This document shows, one piece after another, positions 16,857-25,953 of a stretch of 53,904 nucleotides of DNA. The position numbers were made by a program, and so were the translations under genes. Below the pieces are notes generated by a model. It was not told the DNA's origin. It saw only the letters and a program-made list of their open reading frames with translations, and made no database searches. The DNA is from Bacteroidaceae bacterium (GTDB lineage: Bacteria > Bacteroidota > Bacteroidia > Bacteroidales > Bacteroidaceae), in NCBI GenBank assembly GCA_024682395.1, contig JAIKZH010000062.1, forward strand, positions 1 through 53,904, in the 5' to 3' direction. The number at the start of each line of letters is the position of its first letter. Position 1 is the stretch's first letter.

Positions 16857-18704
16857 ATGTCAGAAGAATTGGAAATTAAAGAATTGGAAGACGTTGTCGT
16901 TCGCTTTTCGGGCGACTCAGGCGATGGTATGCAACTCGCCGGAAACATCTTTTCTACTGTTTCCGCTACAGTAGGAAACAGTATCAGTACTTTCCCTGAT
17001 TATCCTGCAGATATTCGCGCCCCACAAGGTTCGCTTACTGGAGTTAGTGGATTCCAGGTACATATCGGTGCAGGGATGGTATTTACACCTGGAGATAAAT
17101 GCGATGTACTTGTCGCAATGAATGCAGCAGCATTAAAAACTCAATATAAATATGCAAAACCAGGTGCTGCTATCATTATTGACACAGACTCTTTCGGTCA
17201 GAAAGATTTGGAAAAGGCTGCATTTAAGACAGAAGACTATCTCGGTGAAATGGGAATCGACCCAGATCGTGTAATAGCATGTCCTATCACACAAATGGTA
17301 AAAGACTGTCTTGCTGATTCTGGTATGGAAGTAAAGGCAATGGTTAAATGCCGTAACATGTTCGCTCTTGGACTTGTATGCTGGTTATTTGATCGTGATC
17401 TTAACATTGCATTCAACTTCCTCAAAGAGAAATTTGCTAAGAAACCAGGTGTTGCTGAAGCTAACATAAAAGTTATTCAGGCTGGTTATGACTACGGACA
17501 CAATACACATTCATCTGTAGCAAATGTTTATCGTATAGAGACAAAGAACAAGGTTCCTGGACGTTACATGGATATCACTGGTAACAAGGCTACTGCATAT
17601 GGTCTTATAGCTGCTGCAGAGAAGGCTGGACTCAAATTATATCTTGGTTCATACCCTATCACTCCAGCAACAGACGTGCTTCATGAACTTTCAAAACACA
17701 AGTCACTTGGTGTTACAACAGTTCAATGTGAAGACGAAATTGCAGGATGTGCATCTGCACTTGGTGCTTCATTTGCTGGAGCATTGGCAGTTACAAGTAC
17801 TTCAGGTCCTGGTATCTGCTTAAAGAGCGAAGCAATGAACCTTGGAGTAATCATGGAACTTCCATTAGTTGTTCTCGATGTTCAACGTGGTGGTCCTGCA
17901 ACAGGTCTTCCTACAAAGTCTGAACAGACAGACCTTCTTCAAGTTCTCTTCGGTCGTAATGGTGAAAGCCCAATGCCTGTTATGGCTGCAACAAGTCCTA
18001 CAGACTGCTTTGACTCAGCATATCAAGCAGCTAAGATGGCATTAGAGAACATGACTCCTGTAGTGCTTCTCACTGATGCATATGTTGCTAATGGTTCTGG
18101 AGCATTAAAACTCCCAAATCTTAACGATTACCCAGCAATCAACCCTCCATATGTTACTGAGGATATGAAAGAGACTTGGGCTCCATATCAACGTAACGAA
18201 CGTGGTGTACGCTATTGGGCTGTACCTGGAACTGAAGGATTCACTCATATCCTTGGTGGTCTTGAGAAAGACAACAAGACTGGTGCTATCTCTACAGATC
18301 CTGAGAACCATAATCTCATGACTCAACTCCGTCAAGACAAGATCGACAATATTCAGGTTCCTGATGTTGAAGTTCTTGGTGATGTTGATGATGCAGAACT
18401 CCTTATCGTTGGTTTCGGTGGAACATACGGACACTTACATGCTGCTATGGACGAAATGCGTGCAGAAGGCAAGAAAGTGGCTTTGGCACACTTCAAATAT
18501 ATTCGTCCATTACCAAAGAATACTGCAGAAGTTCTTAAGAAATATCCAAAAGTTGTTGTTGCAGAACAAAACATGGGACAATTTGCTGGATATCTCCGTA
18601 TGAAAGTCGATGGATTCGTACCTTATCAGTTCAATCAGGTAAAGGGACAACCATTCGTAGTTGCAGAACTCAAACAAGCATTTACAGAAATAATAACAAA
18701 ATAA
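16857..18704 (+). CDS. korA: 2-oxoglutarate:ferredoxin oxidoreductase, fused gamma-alpha subunit
   Basis: KorAB oxidatively decarboxylates 2-oxoglutarate to succinyl-CoA with ferredoxin as electron acceptor, or runs in reverse in the reductive branch of anaerobes. The 615-residue subunit has an N-terminal gamma domain (about residues 10-190, opening VRFSGDSGDGMQLAG) and an alpha domain. In the alpha domain, PITPATDVLHEL and the downstream DEIAGCASALGASFAGA and TSTSGPG stretches are typical of the 2-oxoacid ferredoxin oxidoreductase fold. The beta subunit gene starts 15 nt downstream. No separate delta ferredoxin subunit is encoded next to them. Confidence 0.92.
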   Translation: MSEELEIKELEDVVVRFSGDSGDGMQLAGNIFSTVSATVGNSISTFPDYPADIRAPQGSLTGVSGFQVHIGAGMVFTPGDKCDVLVAMNAAALKTQYKYAKPGAAIIIDTDSFGQKDLEKAAFKTEDYLGEMGIDPDRVIACPITQMVKDCLADSGMEVKAMVKCRNMFALGLVCWLFDRDLNIAFNFLKEKFAKKPGVAEANIKVIQAGYDYGHNTHSSVANVYRIETKNKVPGRYMDITGNKATAYGLIAAAEKAGLKLYLGSYPITPATDVLHELSKHKSLGVTTVQCEDEIAGCASALGASFAGALAVTSTSGPGICLKSEAMNLGVIMELPLVVLDVQRGGPATGLPTKSEQTDLLQVLFGRNGESPMPVMAATSPTDCFDSAYQAAKMALENMTPVVLLTDAYVANGSGALKLPNLNDYPAINPPYVTEDMKETWAPYQRNERGVRYWAVPGTEGFTHILGGLEKDNKTGAISTDPENHNLMTQLRQDKIDNIQVPDVEVLGDVDDAELLIVGFGGTYGHLHAAMDEMRAEGKKVALAHFKYIRPLPKNTAEVLKKYPKVVVAEQNMGQFAGYLRMKVDGFVPYQFNQVKGQPFVVAELKQAFTEIITK

Positions 18705-18719
18705 CGAAAGGACATTATT

Positions 18720-19724
18720 ATGGCATTTACAGCTCAAGATTATAAGAAGGGACAGCCAAGATGGTGTCCTGGATGCGGTGACCACTTCTTTCTTGCATCA
18801 CTTCACAAAGCAATGGCAGAAATTGGTGTTGCACCAAAAGATATAGCAGTAATTTCAGGTATTGGATGTTCAAGCCGTTTGCCTCACTACATGGCTACAT
18901 ATGGTATGAACACAATCCACGGTCGTGCTGCAGCAATTGCAACTGGATGTAAGGTAGCAAATCCTGATTTGGCAGTCTGGCAGATCAGTGGTGACGGTGA
19001 CGGATTAGCAATTGGTGGAAACCACTTCATTCATGCAAACCGTAGAAATATCAATCTCAACATGATATTGCTCAACAACCGTATTTATGGTTTGACTAAA
19101 GGACAATATAGTCCTACAAGTCCACGTGGATTCGTAAGTAAGTCAAGTCCTTACGGAACTGTTGAAGATCCTTTCCGTCCAGCAGAACTCTGTTTCGGTG
19201 CTCGTGGACACTTCTTTGCTCGTGCAGTTGCCACCGACGCAGCTGGTACAGTAGATATTCTTAAGTCTGCTTACAACCACAAGGGAGCAAGCGTATGCGA
19301 GATTCTTCAGAACTGTGTTATCTTCAATAACGGAACACACGACAGCGTTTACACTAAGGAAGGACGTGCAAAGAATGCAATATACGTTAAGCATGGCGAA
19401 CCATTGATTTTCGGTGAAAACAACGAATTCGGTATTGCTCAGGATGGTTTCAACCTTAAAATCGTTGAGATAGCAAATGGTGACTGGAAAGCAGCAGGAG
19501 TACTCGTACACGATGCACACTGCGAAGACAACACACTCCAGTTAAAACTTGCTATGATGGACGGAACAAACGGATTCCCTATTGCTCTCGGTGTAATCCG
19601 CGATGTTGAAGCTCCTACATACGACGATTGTGTTACTGCTCAAATTGAAGAAGTTAAGTCTCAGAAGAAGTATCATAACTTCGCTGAACTCTTAGAAACT
19701 AACGATATTTGGGAAGTGAAATAA
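18720..19724 (+). CDS. korB: 2-oxoglutarate:ferredoxin oxidoreductase, beta subunit
   Basis: The 334-residue thiamine-pyrophosphate subunit partners with KorA. It opens with a WCPGCGDH motif (C16, C19) and has GIGCSSR slightly later; together these are candidate iron-sulfur ligands. The TPP/Mg site is visible as SGDGDGLAIGGNH followed by NNRIYGLTKGQ. The gene is 15 nt from korA, and its 3' end may overlap the ribD start by 16 nt. Confidence 0.93.
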   Translation: MAFTAQDYKKGQPRWCPGCGDHFFLASLHKAMAEIGVAPKDIAVISGIGCSSRLPHYMATYGMNTIHGRAAAIATGCKVANPDLAVWQISGDGDGLAIGGNHFIHANRRNINLNMILLNNRIYGLTKGQYSPTSPRGFVSKSSPYGTVEDPFRPAELCFGARGHFFARAVATDAAGTVDILKSAYNHKGASVCEILQNCVIFNNGTHDSVYTKEGRAKNAIYVKHGEPLIFGENNEFGIAQDGFNLKIVEIANGDWKAAGVLVHDAHCEDNTLQLKLAMMDGTNGFPIALGVIRDVEAPTYDDCVTAQIEEVKSQKKYHNFAELLETNDIWEVK

Positions 19725-20665
19725 CATACATGCATCGCTGCATTCAACTTGCTCAAAATGGCAAGTTGAATGCTCAACCTAACCCAATGGTTGGTGCCGT
19801 TATCGTATCCGAGGACGGCAGAATCATTGGTGAGGGGTATCATGTGCGATGTGGTGAAGGACATGCAGAGGTGAATGCTTTTGCTTCGGTGAAGCAAGAA
19901 GACATACCTCTGCTTTCTAAATCTACATTATACGTAAGTCTGGAACCATGCAGTCACTATGGTAAAACTCCCCCTTGTGCAGACCTTATAATACAGAAAG
20001 GAGTGCAGAAAGTTGTGATTGGAACGATAGATCCATTTGCAAAAGTACAAGGCAGGGGAATACAAAAACTGCGTGATGCAGGAATTCAGGTTAAAGTGGG
20101 ATTATGCGAACAGGAATGCAACGAACTTAATAAGGTGTTCTTTACATTTCATAGTAAACACAGACCATTTATTACACTAAAATGGGCACAAACCAATAAT
20201 GGCATTATTGGGGTAATACCAAACGATAAACACGATTCAGCCAATAGCCGTCTGATAATATCAAATGACACTACAAAAGCCATCTGCCATAAACGCAGAG
20301 CTGAACATCAAGCAATATTGGTAGGAAGAAAAACATGGGAACTTGACTGTCCGAGTCTTAATGTCAGAAACTGGACTGGTAAGGATCCAAAGAAGATAAT
20401 CCTTGGTAATGGTAAGAATATCAAAAACCTTATCGAGGAACTTTATAACGATAATATTCAATCTGTCCTTGTGGAAGGAGGAAAAGAAACACTTCAATCA
20501 TTTATCGATGCAGGATTATGGGATGAAGCATATGTTGAGATAGGAAACAAAGCATATGAAATAAAAGAAAACCAAACAATAATCACAGCACCGATTATAT
20601 CTGGTTATTCTTCACAGAAAGAAATGTATTTTAATGGCAATACCATAATAGAATACAAACACTAA
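19709..20665 (+). CDS. ribD: Riboflavin biosynthesis deaminase/reductase RibD
   Basis: RibD carries out two consecutive steps: deamination of the pyrimidine ring, then NADPH-dependent reduction of the ribosyl side chain. The deaminase zinc site is HAE (52-54) with PCSHYGKTPPC (80-90). The reductase domain begins near FITLKWAQTNNG and includes AILVGRKTWELD. There are two possible starts: TTG 19709, inside korB, and ATG 19730. The TTG form gives GSEITYM, aligning with the few residues that normally precede the conserved YM in this family, so I give the longer form. The ATG start would remove only seven residues. The reductase part looks complete but slightly short. Confidence 0.9.
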   Translation: MGSEITYMHRCIQLAQNGKLNAQPNPMVGAVIVSEDGRIIGEGYHVRCGEGHAEVNAFASVKQEDIPLLSKSTLYVSLEPCSHYGKTPPCADLIIQKGVQKVVIGTIDPFAKVQGRGIQKLRDAGIQVKVGLCEQECNELNKVFFTFHSKHRPFITLKWAQTNNGIIGVIPNDKHDSANSRLIISNDTTKAICHKRRAEHQAILVGRKTWELDCPSLNVRNWTGKDPKKIILGNGKNIKNLIEELYNDNIQSVLVEGGKETLQSFIDAGLWDEAYVEIGNKAYEIKENQTIITAPIISGYSSQKEMYFNGNTIIEYKH

Positions 20666-20820
20666 ACAGTTTTCATACATTTTCTTACGACCTAATTAAT
20701 ATCAGATATTTATTAATCGAAATATCGTAATTATAATAAATATCAAGCACTTATACTTGATTTCTCTTGAGATATGAGCAAATAAAGAATAAAAAGACTT
20801 ATATATATCAAAATTTTTCA

Positions 20821-20828
20821 TATCTTTG
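20821..20828 (+). promoter_or_regulatory. -7 promoter box for the GH30 gene
   Basis: TATCTTTG matches TAnnTTTG exactly, with no clear TTTG box at the expected distance. The predicted leader is about 115 nt. The 285-nt gap 20666-20950 otherwise shows only a weak 6-bp hairpin (20742-20761) that might end the ribD transcript. Confidence 0.5.
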
Positions 20829-20950
20829 TAATCAGTAATGAAACATATCTAATATAAGTATTGATTCATTGATTAATGCCAACTAATTTTAAAAAACCAT
20901 TAAATTATACATATCAACTAATTTTTTAATCTAAAAGAATATCAATCTTT

Positions 20951-23386
20951 ATGTTATTACGTAAAATCTCATTGGCGATAGCCCTCATTGCTACATTATC
21001 ATTAAATGCACAAGAAAAGGCAATGCTAAGAGTAGATAATACTCAACGCCACCAGCACATTACAGGATTTGGAGGATTCGTGAATAGCCCACAGTTTGGC
21101 TATAACCACATGAGCGAAACCGAAATCAAAAGACTTTGGGGTAAAACCAGTACTGGAGGTCTGAACATAATGAGAATCTATCTTCCTATCGGAAGAAACT
21201 CATGGAGTTCATCACTTCAGACAGCAAAACTTGCAAAACAACTCGGATTAATTGTGTTTGCAAGTCCATGGTCAATGCCTGCAGAATGGAAAACAAATAA
21301 CTCTGAAAGAACCTACACCACCGTTGACGGAAATGAGGTAATTGGATATCTTAAAGAAGAAAACTATGAAGATTATGCTAATTATCTTAATGACTATGTG
21401 ACATATCTACGTGAGAACGGAGTGGAACTCGATGCAATCTCATTACAAAACGAACCAGACTGGAAAGCTGATTATCAAGGATGTATATGGACAACATCTC
21501 AGATGACTAACTTCCTAAAAAACTATGGTCATCTTATCAACTGTAAGATTATTGCACCTGAAACCATTGGTATCTCAGACAACTACTGCAATGCACTGCT
21601 TGCATCGGATGTGTTTGATACATTCGACATCTATGGAGGTCACCAATATGCTGGAATACAGACAAAACACAAAGAATTTGTCAGCCGTGGCAAAGAAGTA
21701 TGGATGACTGAATGGCTCGACAACTGGAACGAAAACAAATCGGATGCACAAAAGAGAAACTTCAACTGGAGTATCGATGCATGGCCTTTCGTAGAAGCAA
21801 TCCACAATGCAATGATGAACGATGTAAACGCATGGGTACATTATGCAGCTAAAAGATATTACGGAATGATTGGTGATGGTCAGAGCGGTACCACATCTGG
21901 TAATATGACCAAACGTGGTTATATCCTCTCACAATTCGCAAAATATGTAACAGGAACAACACGTATCAGCGATTCATGGACAAAGAATACTACAGGACTA
22001 AAATCATCAAGTTATGAGTCGGTAACAGGCGATAGTGTTATCGTAATGATTATCAACTCTGCAACAACAGAGTCAGAAGTGACTGTAGATCTCCCTTTCC
22101 GCACCAATTGGATGAAGAGAATAACCACAAGTCAAAGCAGTAATGCAGCAAGCAACACAACTACATTTGATGAAGAGACAACTCGTCCTAAGGCTACGAT
22201 TGCAGCACAAAGCGTTACAACACTGGTGTTCAAGAAGAGCTCAGAACGTGCACAGTCAAATATGACTGGTAATGAAATTCATTTCCAATTATTGGATAAC
22301 CAACCAACAACTAAATCTGCATTTGGTACAACATATAAGATGTCGAACAAAACAAAGACATTCGACCACTCAAACAACCTTATCAGTTCAAATACAACAA
22401 GCAGCAACGGATATGTGAAACTACCAGAAGGAAGCAACCGTCTGGTACTCCATGTAAACAACATATCTTCTACATACAACTACACTGCATCAGATATGAC
22501 ATTATACTATGTTGACAACTCGGGTTCATTAAAGTCAAAGAACTATGGATTATTCGAATTCACCCATCGCGACAATTTTGATTGGATCTTCGACCTATCT
22601 GCACTCGACGGAGGATGCAAAGGATTAATCGGCTTGTCATGTGGCAACTGGAGTTCTGTTCTCACCCTCAAGTTCGACGATGTTTATCTACAAGAAGAAA
22701 CAGAGAAAGGATATACTCTCAGCGGCGAATTCGATATCGATAACAGTAACCTTGCCGACTGTCTTGAGGATATAGACTACACAATGGTAAATCTTGAAAA
22801 TGTCACAGGACTTGACAATGCTAACCTCACCCTTGCAAGTAAGGCAGCCAATCCAAACTGTGTATTTATTGTCCCTGCAACAAGCGGAGCAATAGGTACA
22901 AATGTGATATGCCAAGGCACATGCAACAACTTGATTCTTAACGCTGACAATGGTCAATTCTATCCAAATACAAGTTTCACTGCCACTCAAGCAACTGCAA
23001 CTGCAACAATCAACGGATATCATATGCTCACATTACCATTCAACGCATCTATACCAGAAGGAATCGAAGCATATAGCTACACCATCAATAATGGAAGAAT
23101 AGAATGCACACCTATATCTTCAATCAAAGCAGGTGAATCAGTGATTGTAAAATCAGAATCAAATAATGTATATACTTTCACTGGAAGCGGACAAATCATA
23201 GGTTCACTCAAGAACGAACCAACAAGTCTGCCTATAGACGTCGTTAACGGCATAGATTACATCAATGCAAACAACCAAACAGAAGGACTCTATTTCGATA
23301 TCACAGGAAAGTCATATACAAAGAGACCTACAAATGGTATATTTATTGAACGTAAAGGACAGAAATATATCAAAATATTCAAGTAA
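20951..23386 (+). CDS. Secreted GH30 family xylanase (probably subfamily 8 glucuronoxylanase) with accessory domains
   Basis: The 811-residue exported enzyme has a signal peptide (cleavage near LNA-QE) and a GH30 (alpha/beta)8 catalytic domain to about residue 345. That domain has the acid/base in LQNEPDW (E168) and the nucleophile in WMTEWLD (E254). R302 and Y304, in the KRYYGM stretch, line up by eye with the residues that bind the glucuronate side chain in subfamily 8 enzymes, suggesting glucuronoxylan as substrate. A small beta-sandwich follows (to about 435), then a carbohydrate-binding-like beta region. The protein ends in FDITGKSYTKRP, then NGIFIERKGQKYIKIFK, a terminal domain like that of the 12222-12596 protein. 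The subfamily and side-chain specificity are inference. Confidence 0.88.
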   Translation: MLLRKISLAIALIATLSLNAQEKAMLRVDNTQRHQHITGFGGFVNSPQFGYNHMSETEIKRLWGKTSTGGLNIMRIYLPIGRNSWSSSLQTAKLAKQLGLIVFASPWSMPAEWKTNNSERTYTTVDGNEVIGYLKEENYEDYANYLNDYVTYLRENGVELDAISLQNEPDWKADYQGCIWTTSQMTNFLKNYGHLINCKIIAPETIGISDNYCNALLASDVFDTFDIYGGHQYAGIQTKHKEFVSRGKEVWMTEWLDNWNENKSDAQKRNFNWSIDAWPFVEAIHNAMMNDVNAWVHYAAKRYYGMIGDGQSGTTSGNMTKRGYILSQFAKYVTGTTRISDSWTKNTTGLKSSSYESVTGDSVIVMIINSATTESEVTVDLPFRTNWMKRITTSQSSNAASNTTTFDEETTRPKATIAAQSVTTLVFKKSSERAQSNMTGNEIHFQLLDNQPTTKSAFGTTYKMSNKTKTFDHSNNLISSNTTSSNGYVKLPEGSNRLVLHVNNISSTYNYTASDMTLYYVDNSGSLKSKNYGLFEFTHRDNFDWIFDLSALDGGCKGLIGLSCGNWSSVLTLKFDDVYLQEETEKGYTLSGEFDIDNSNLADCLEDIDYTMVNLENVTGLDNANLTLASKAANPNCVFIVPATSGAIGTNVICQGTCNNLILNADNGQFYPNTSFTATQATATATINGYHMLTLPFNASIPEGIEAYSYTINNGRIECTPISSIKAGESVIVKSESNNVYTFTGSGQIIGSLKNEPTSLPIDVVNGIDYINANNQTEGLYFDITGKSYTKRPTNGIFIERKGQKYIKIFK

Positions 23387-23412
23387 GATTCTATAAACAA
23401 GATTGTTACATA

Positions 23413-23452
23413 AAGAAACCGAGGATAAGCCGTTTGCTATCCTCGGTTTCTT
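23413..23452 (+). terminator. Terminator after the GH30 gene
   Basis: A 15-bp perfect stem (core AAACCGAGGATA / TATCCTCGGTTT) with a 10-nt loop begins about 26 nt past the stop codon. The downstream T-run is short (TTATACC), but the stem is unusually strong. Confidence 0.85.
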
Positions 23453-23555
23453 ATACCTCTGCTTATCCTGCCAAAATTATCGTGAACATTCAATTTACCC
23501 CATTCTCTCAATTTATCATAATTCGCAATTATATAGTACAAGATCGTTACAAAAT

Positions 23556-23586
23556 TTTGGAGTATATATTATTTTTTATACCTTTG
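23556..23586 (+). promoter_or_regulatory. Full-consensus Bacteroidota promoter upstream of the lipoprotein gene at 23718
   Basis: TTTG (23556-23559), a 19-bp spacer, then TACCTTTG (23579-23586) match the TTTG-N19-TAnnTTTG consensus exactly. Predicted transcription start is near 23591, leaving a leader of about 127 nt. Confidence 0.75.
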
Positions 23587-23627
23587 CACCCGCAAGATAA
23601 AAAATGCCTTTACAAAACTAAGGCTCT

Positions 23628-23635
23628 TACCTTTG
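23628..23635 (+). promoter_or_regulatory. Second -7 box, 49 bp downstream of the first
   Basis: TACCTTTG is repeated exactly as at 23579-23586, each copy followed by GCA. There is no good -33 box for this copy. If used, the leader would be about 78 nt and would still contain the AATTTT repeat. Confidence 0.45.
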
Positions 23636-23669
23636 CAGAACTCTAATTGTGCACATAGAGTAATTTTTT

Positions 23670-23707
23670 AATTTTAATTTTAATTTTAATTTTAATTTTA
23701 ATTTTAA
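23670..23707 (+). repeat. Tandem AATTTT hexanucleotide repeat in a gene leader
   Basis: Six perfect copies of AATTTT plus a trailing AA are preceded by an imperfect copy (AATTTTTT, 23662-23669). The tract ends 10 nt before the ATG at 23718 and lies downstream of both predicted promoter boxes, so slippage would change leader length near the ribosome-binding region. Confidence 0.95.
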
Positions 23708-23717
23708 CAAAAAACTC

Positions 23718-25394
23718 ATGAAATTTAGAACTATTTCAGCAATTTTCTTTACGTCAATGATGACAATGGTTTCATGCCAGAATGAAGAAGTTTTAATCAA
23801 TGATGAAAAAGATGCATTAAGTAACTTTGATCTAGTTAACGAATTGGATAACAACGAATTAATGAACCAATTTGGATTAGCGCTCTCAAAAGTAACATTT
23901 GAAAACCAAGAAGTCAGAGAATTCTTGAAAGAAGAAGCAATATCACAATTTGACAAGAACTATGACATCTTATGGGTTAAGGTAAAAGATGAAAAGATTG
24001 GAAACAAAACTCTAAGAGACATTCTTGTTGAGCAGACTTCAGAGGCATTCATCTCACAAATAGAAGAAAAAGTTCCACAACTAAACGTCCTATTCCCTAA
24101 AATTGCCATGTTCGGCATTGAACCAGAAAAATACAACAGCGAAGACAATGAGTTGCCGGTTGTAGTGCCTAACGAATCATGCAACCTCGTATATTTTGAT
24201 GGAGAATGTGCAGACACCATTCAATTTGGAGACGTTCCTGATTTTAATGTATTAGTTATCAACGAAAATAGCCGTGTTATTGTTAATAATGACACAAAGA
24301 CAAAAGGGGTATCCAAATCATATTCTTTTATCGATCCTGCTTTCGATGGTTCTAATACAAATATAAAAACTAAAGCTGATATTAATATTAGAGATGAAAG
24401 ATTTACTACAGTTATTACAAATTCTAATGCTAATATAATGGGAAAAAAAGTTGTTGAAGCATACTCTTTGTTTAACAACCTTGATAGAAATAGTGATAAC
24501 TCTGTCTATTTACAAAGAGATTATTTGTATTATGGACTAACACCTTCTCAACAAACAGGTGTCTTAAAGACTGGTGTAAAAGACTATATTACATTTATCG
24601 AGATAAATCCAAAAGCTTATTTCAATATAGCCGATCAGAATCCTGGCTCATATAAAATAGGGGAGAATATATCTTCAGACATTCTTTATGGAGATCCTAT
24701 AATCAGAAATCTGGATAATAATACAGGAACATCACAAATTTCTCGTAAGAAAAAAGACTATACGTTTCAAGAAATTATTAATGAGTTGTGGACAAAAGGA
24801 GTATATAATATTAAAGTAGAGATTATTTCTTCAACCTCAAATAGGAGTATGGTAACATATATCCCTGTAAAACCTGAAGAAATTTGGTTTTTTAATCTTG
24901 ATAGAAAATATAGACATCCAACGTTCTTTAAACATCATAGTAAATATACGTATACGATAAATCCTAATAACTTCACTTCTAGAACCTATTTTCTTGATAA
25001 CCCTATCCCATTAGGGAACTGGGACCTTTCAAAAGAATCACTATATAAATATATTCTGTTCAGCGAAGAAGATTTAGGTATGGAAATCTCAGATGAAAGA
25101 TCTTATGAGATGACCTTTGCTGAGTCATTTAAATTTACCGACAACTTAAAAATTGGATTAGGATTAGATACTATTAAAGCGGATAATACGACAGGCATAG
25201 AAACATCAAATAGTAATACTAGAAAAGAGACAATAAAAATTACGCGTAAATATAATCAGTCATCTGATGATTTAGGTAGTGCTGAGATATATTTCTACGA
25301 TCCTATAGTATATGAATATATCTCACAAATACAATTTTTTACTATACCTAACTACAATACAGGTATTGTAAAATTTGGTATTACGACATATTAG
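23718..25394 (+). CDS. Lipoprotein of unknown function with a repeat-containing leader
   Basis: I do not recognise this 558-residue protein. It begins with a lipoprotein signal (lipobox MVSC, Cys at about residue 20), so it is probably membrane-anchored, and surface exposure is possible. Residues 25-130 are helical and acidic. The rest is beta-rich, with many Asn, Asp, Tyr and Thr residues. A late KFTDNLKIGLGLDTIKADN segment followed by alternating strands has amphipathic character. No enzyme motif is visible. The gene follows a consensus promoter and an AATTTT tandem repeat, both unlike the neighbouring genes. A second unknown lipoprotein gene follows after 63 nt. Confidence 0.75.
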   Translation: MKFRTISAIFFTSMMTMVSCQNEEVLINDEKDALSNFDLVNELDNNELMNQFGLALSKVTFENQEVREFLKEEAISQFDKNYDILWVKVKDEKIGNKTLRDILVEQTSEAFISQIEEKVPQLNVLFPKIAMFGIEPEKYNSEDNELPVVVPNESCNLVYFDGECADTIQFGDVPDFNVLVINENSRVIVNNDTKTKGVSKSYSFIDPAFDGSNTNIKTKADINIRDERFTTVITNSNANIMGKKVVEAYSLFNNLDRNSDNSVYLQRDYLYYGLTPSQQTGVLKTGVKDYITFIEINPKAYFNIADQNPGSYKIGENISSDILYGDPIIRNLDNNTGTSQISRKKKDYTFQEIINELWTKGVYNIKVEIISSTSNRSMVTYIPVKPEEIWFFNLDRKYRHPTFFKHHSKYTYTINPNNFTSRTYFLDNPIPLGNWDLSKESLYKYILFSEEDLGMEISDERSYEMTFAESFKFTDNLKIGLGLDTIKADNTTGIETSNSNTRKETIKITRKYNQSSDDLGSAEIYFYDPIVYEYISQIQFFTIPNYNTGIVKFGITTY

Positions 25395-25457
25395 TATTAT
25401 TATTTTCACTTATCCAGCTCGTTCAAAACAGGAATAATTATCAATAATATATAGAAT

Positions 25458-25886
25458 ATGAAAAAAGTGAAACGTAAATTCTTACCTATGCTTACATTAT
25501 TAATTGCAAGCATATTCATCTTCTCATCATGCAGCAAGGATGATGAAGAACCTAATTTCAATATGGAGTCCATAATTGGTACTGTATATATGTTTTATAG
25601 ACCGGATCCTGGGCCTCATACATATTATGAACATAATTATTGGTATTTATATTTCACAGATGACGAGGTCATTACATTTTATAAAGACAAAAATACAGGA
25701 GAAATAAAACGAAGTTTATCATGGAACTACACAATAAAAGGGAATAAAATTATCTGTACCGATGACAATAAAAATTTAGGAACTGTATCTAAAGCTTCTG
25801 TCATATTTATAGAATCTGAATATTTCCCAACCTCATTGAAATTAGGAGATTTACTTGGTGATCCTAATACAAAAACGAGCAAATAA
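25458..25886 (+). CDS. Small lipoprotein, possibly lipocalin-like
   Basis: The 142-residue protein starts with a lipoprotein signal (lipobox FSSC followed by SKDDEEP, Cys at about residue 28). The mature region is about 110 residues of short beta strands with many aromatics (YWYLYFTDDEVITFY). This is reminiscent of the small lipocalin-like lipoproteins common in Bacteroidales, but I cannot assign a family. It probably shares a transcript with the lipoprotein 63 nt upstream and ends before a strong bidirectional terminator. Confidence 0.7.
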   Translation: MKKVKRKFLPMLTLLIASIFIFSSCSKDDEEPNFNMESIIGTVYMFYRPDPGPHTYYEHNYWYLYFTDDEVITFYKDKNTGEIKRSLSWNYTIKGNKIICTDDNKNLGTVSKASVIFIESEYFPTSLKLGDLLGDPNTKTSK

Positions 25887-25912
25887 TAAATTTATCAGCA
25901 AAAAAGCTGAAT

Positions 25913-25948
25913 ATAATAAAAGAGGATGTACACATCCTCTTTTATTAT
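25913..25948. terminator. Bidirectional terminator between the lipoprotein genes and the type III restriction locus
   Basis: A near-perfect palindrome has two 17-nt arms separated by 2 nt, with core AGAGGATGT / ACATCCTCT and A/T-rich ends supplying T-runs on both strands. It lies between two convergent transcription units. Confidence 0.92.
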
Positions 25949-25953
25949 AGTAT

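Noticed and set aside
20742..20761. 6-bp hairpin after ribD considered as a terminator
   Set aside because: The stem is short and AT-rich with no T-run, too weak to call.
23403..23646. Short frames of 65-70 codons between the GH30 gene and the lipoprotein gene
   Set aside because: They run through a terminator hairpin and two promoter boxes and show no coding character.
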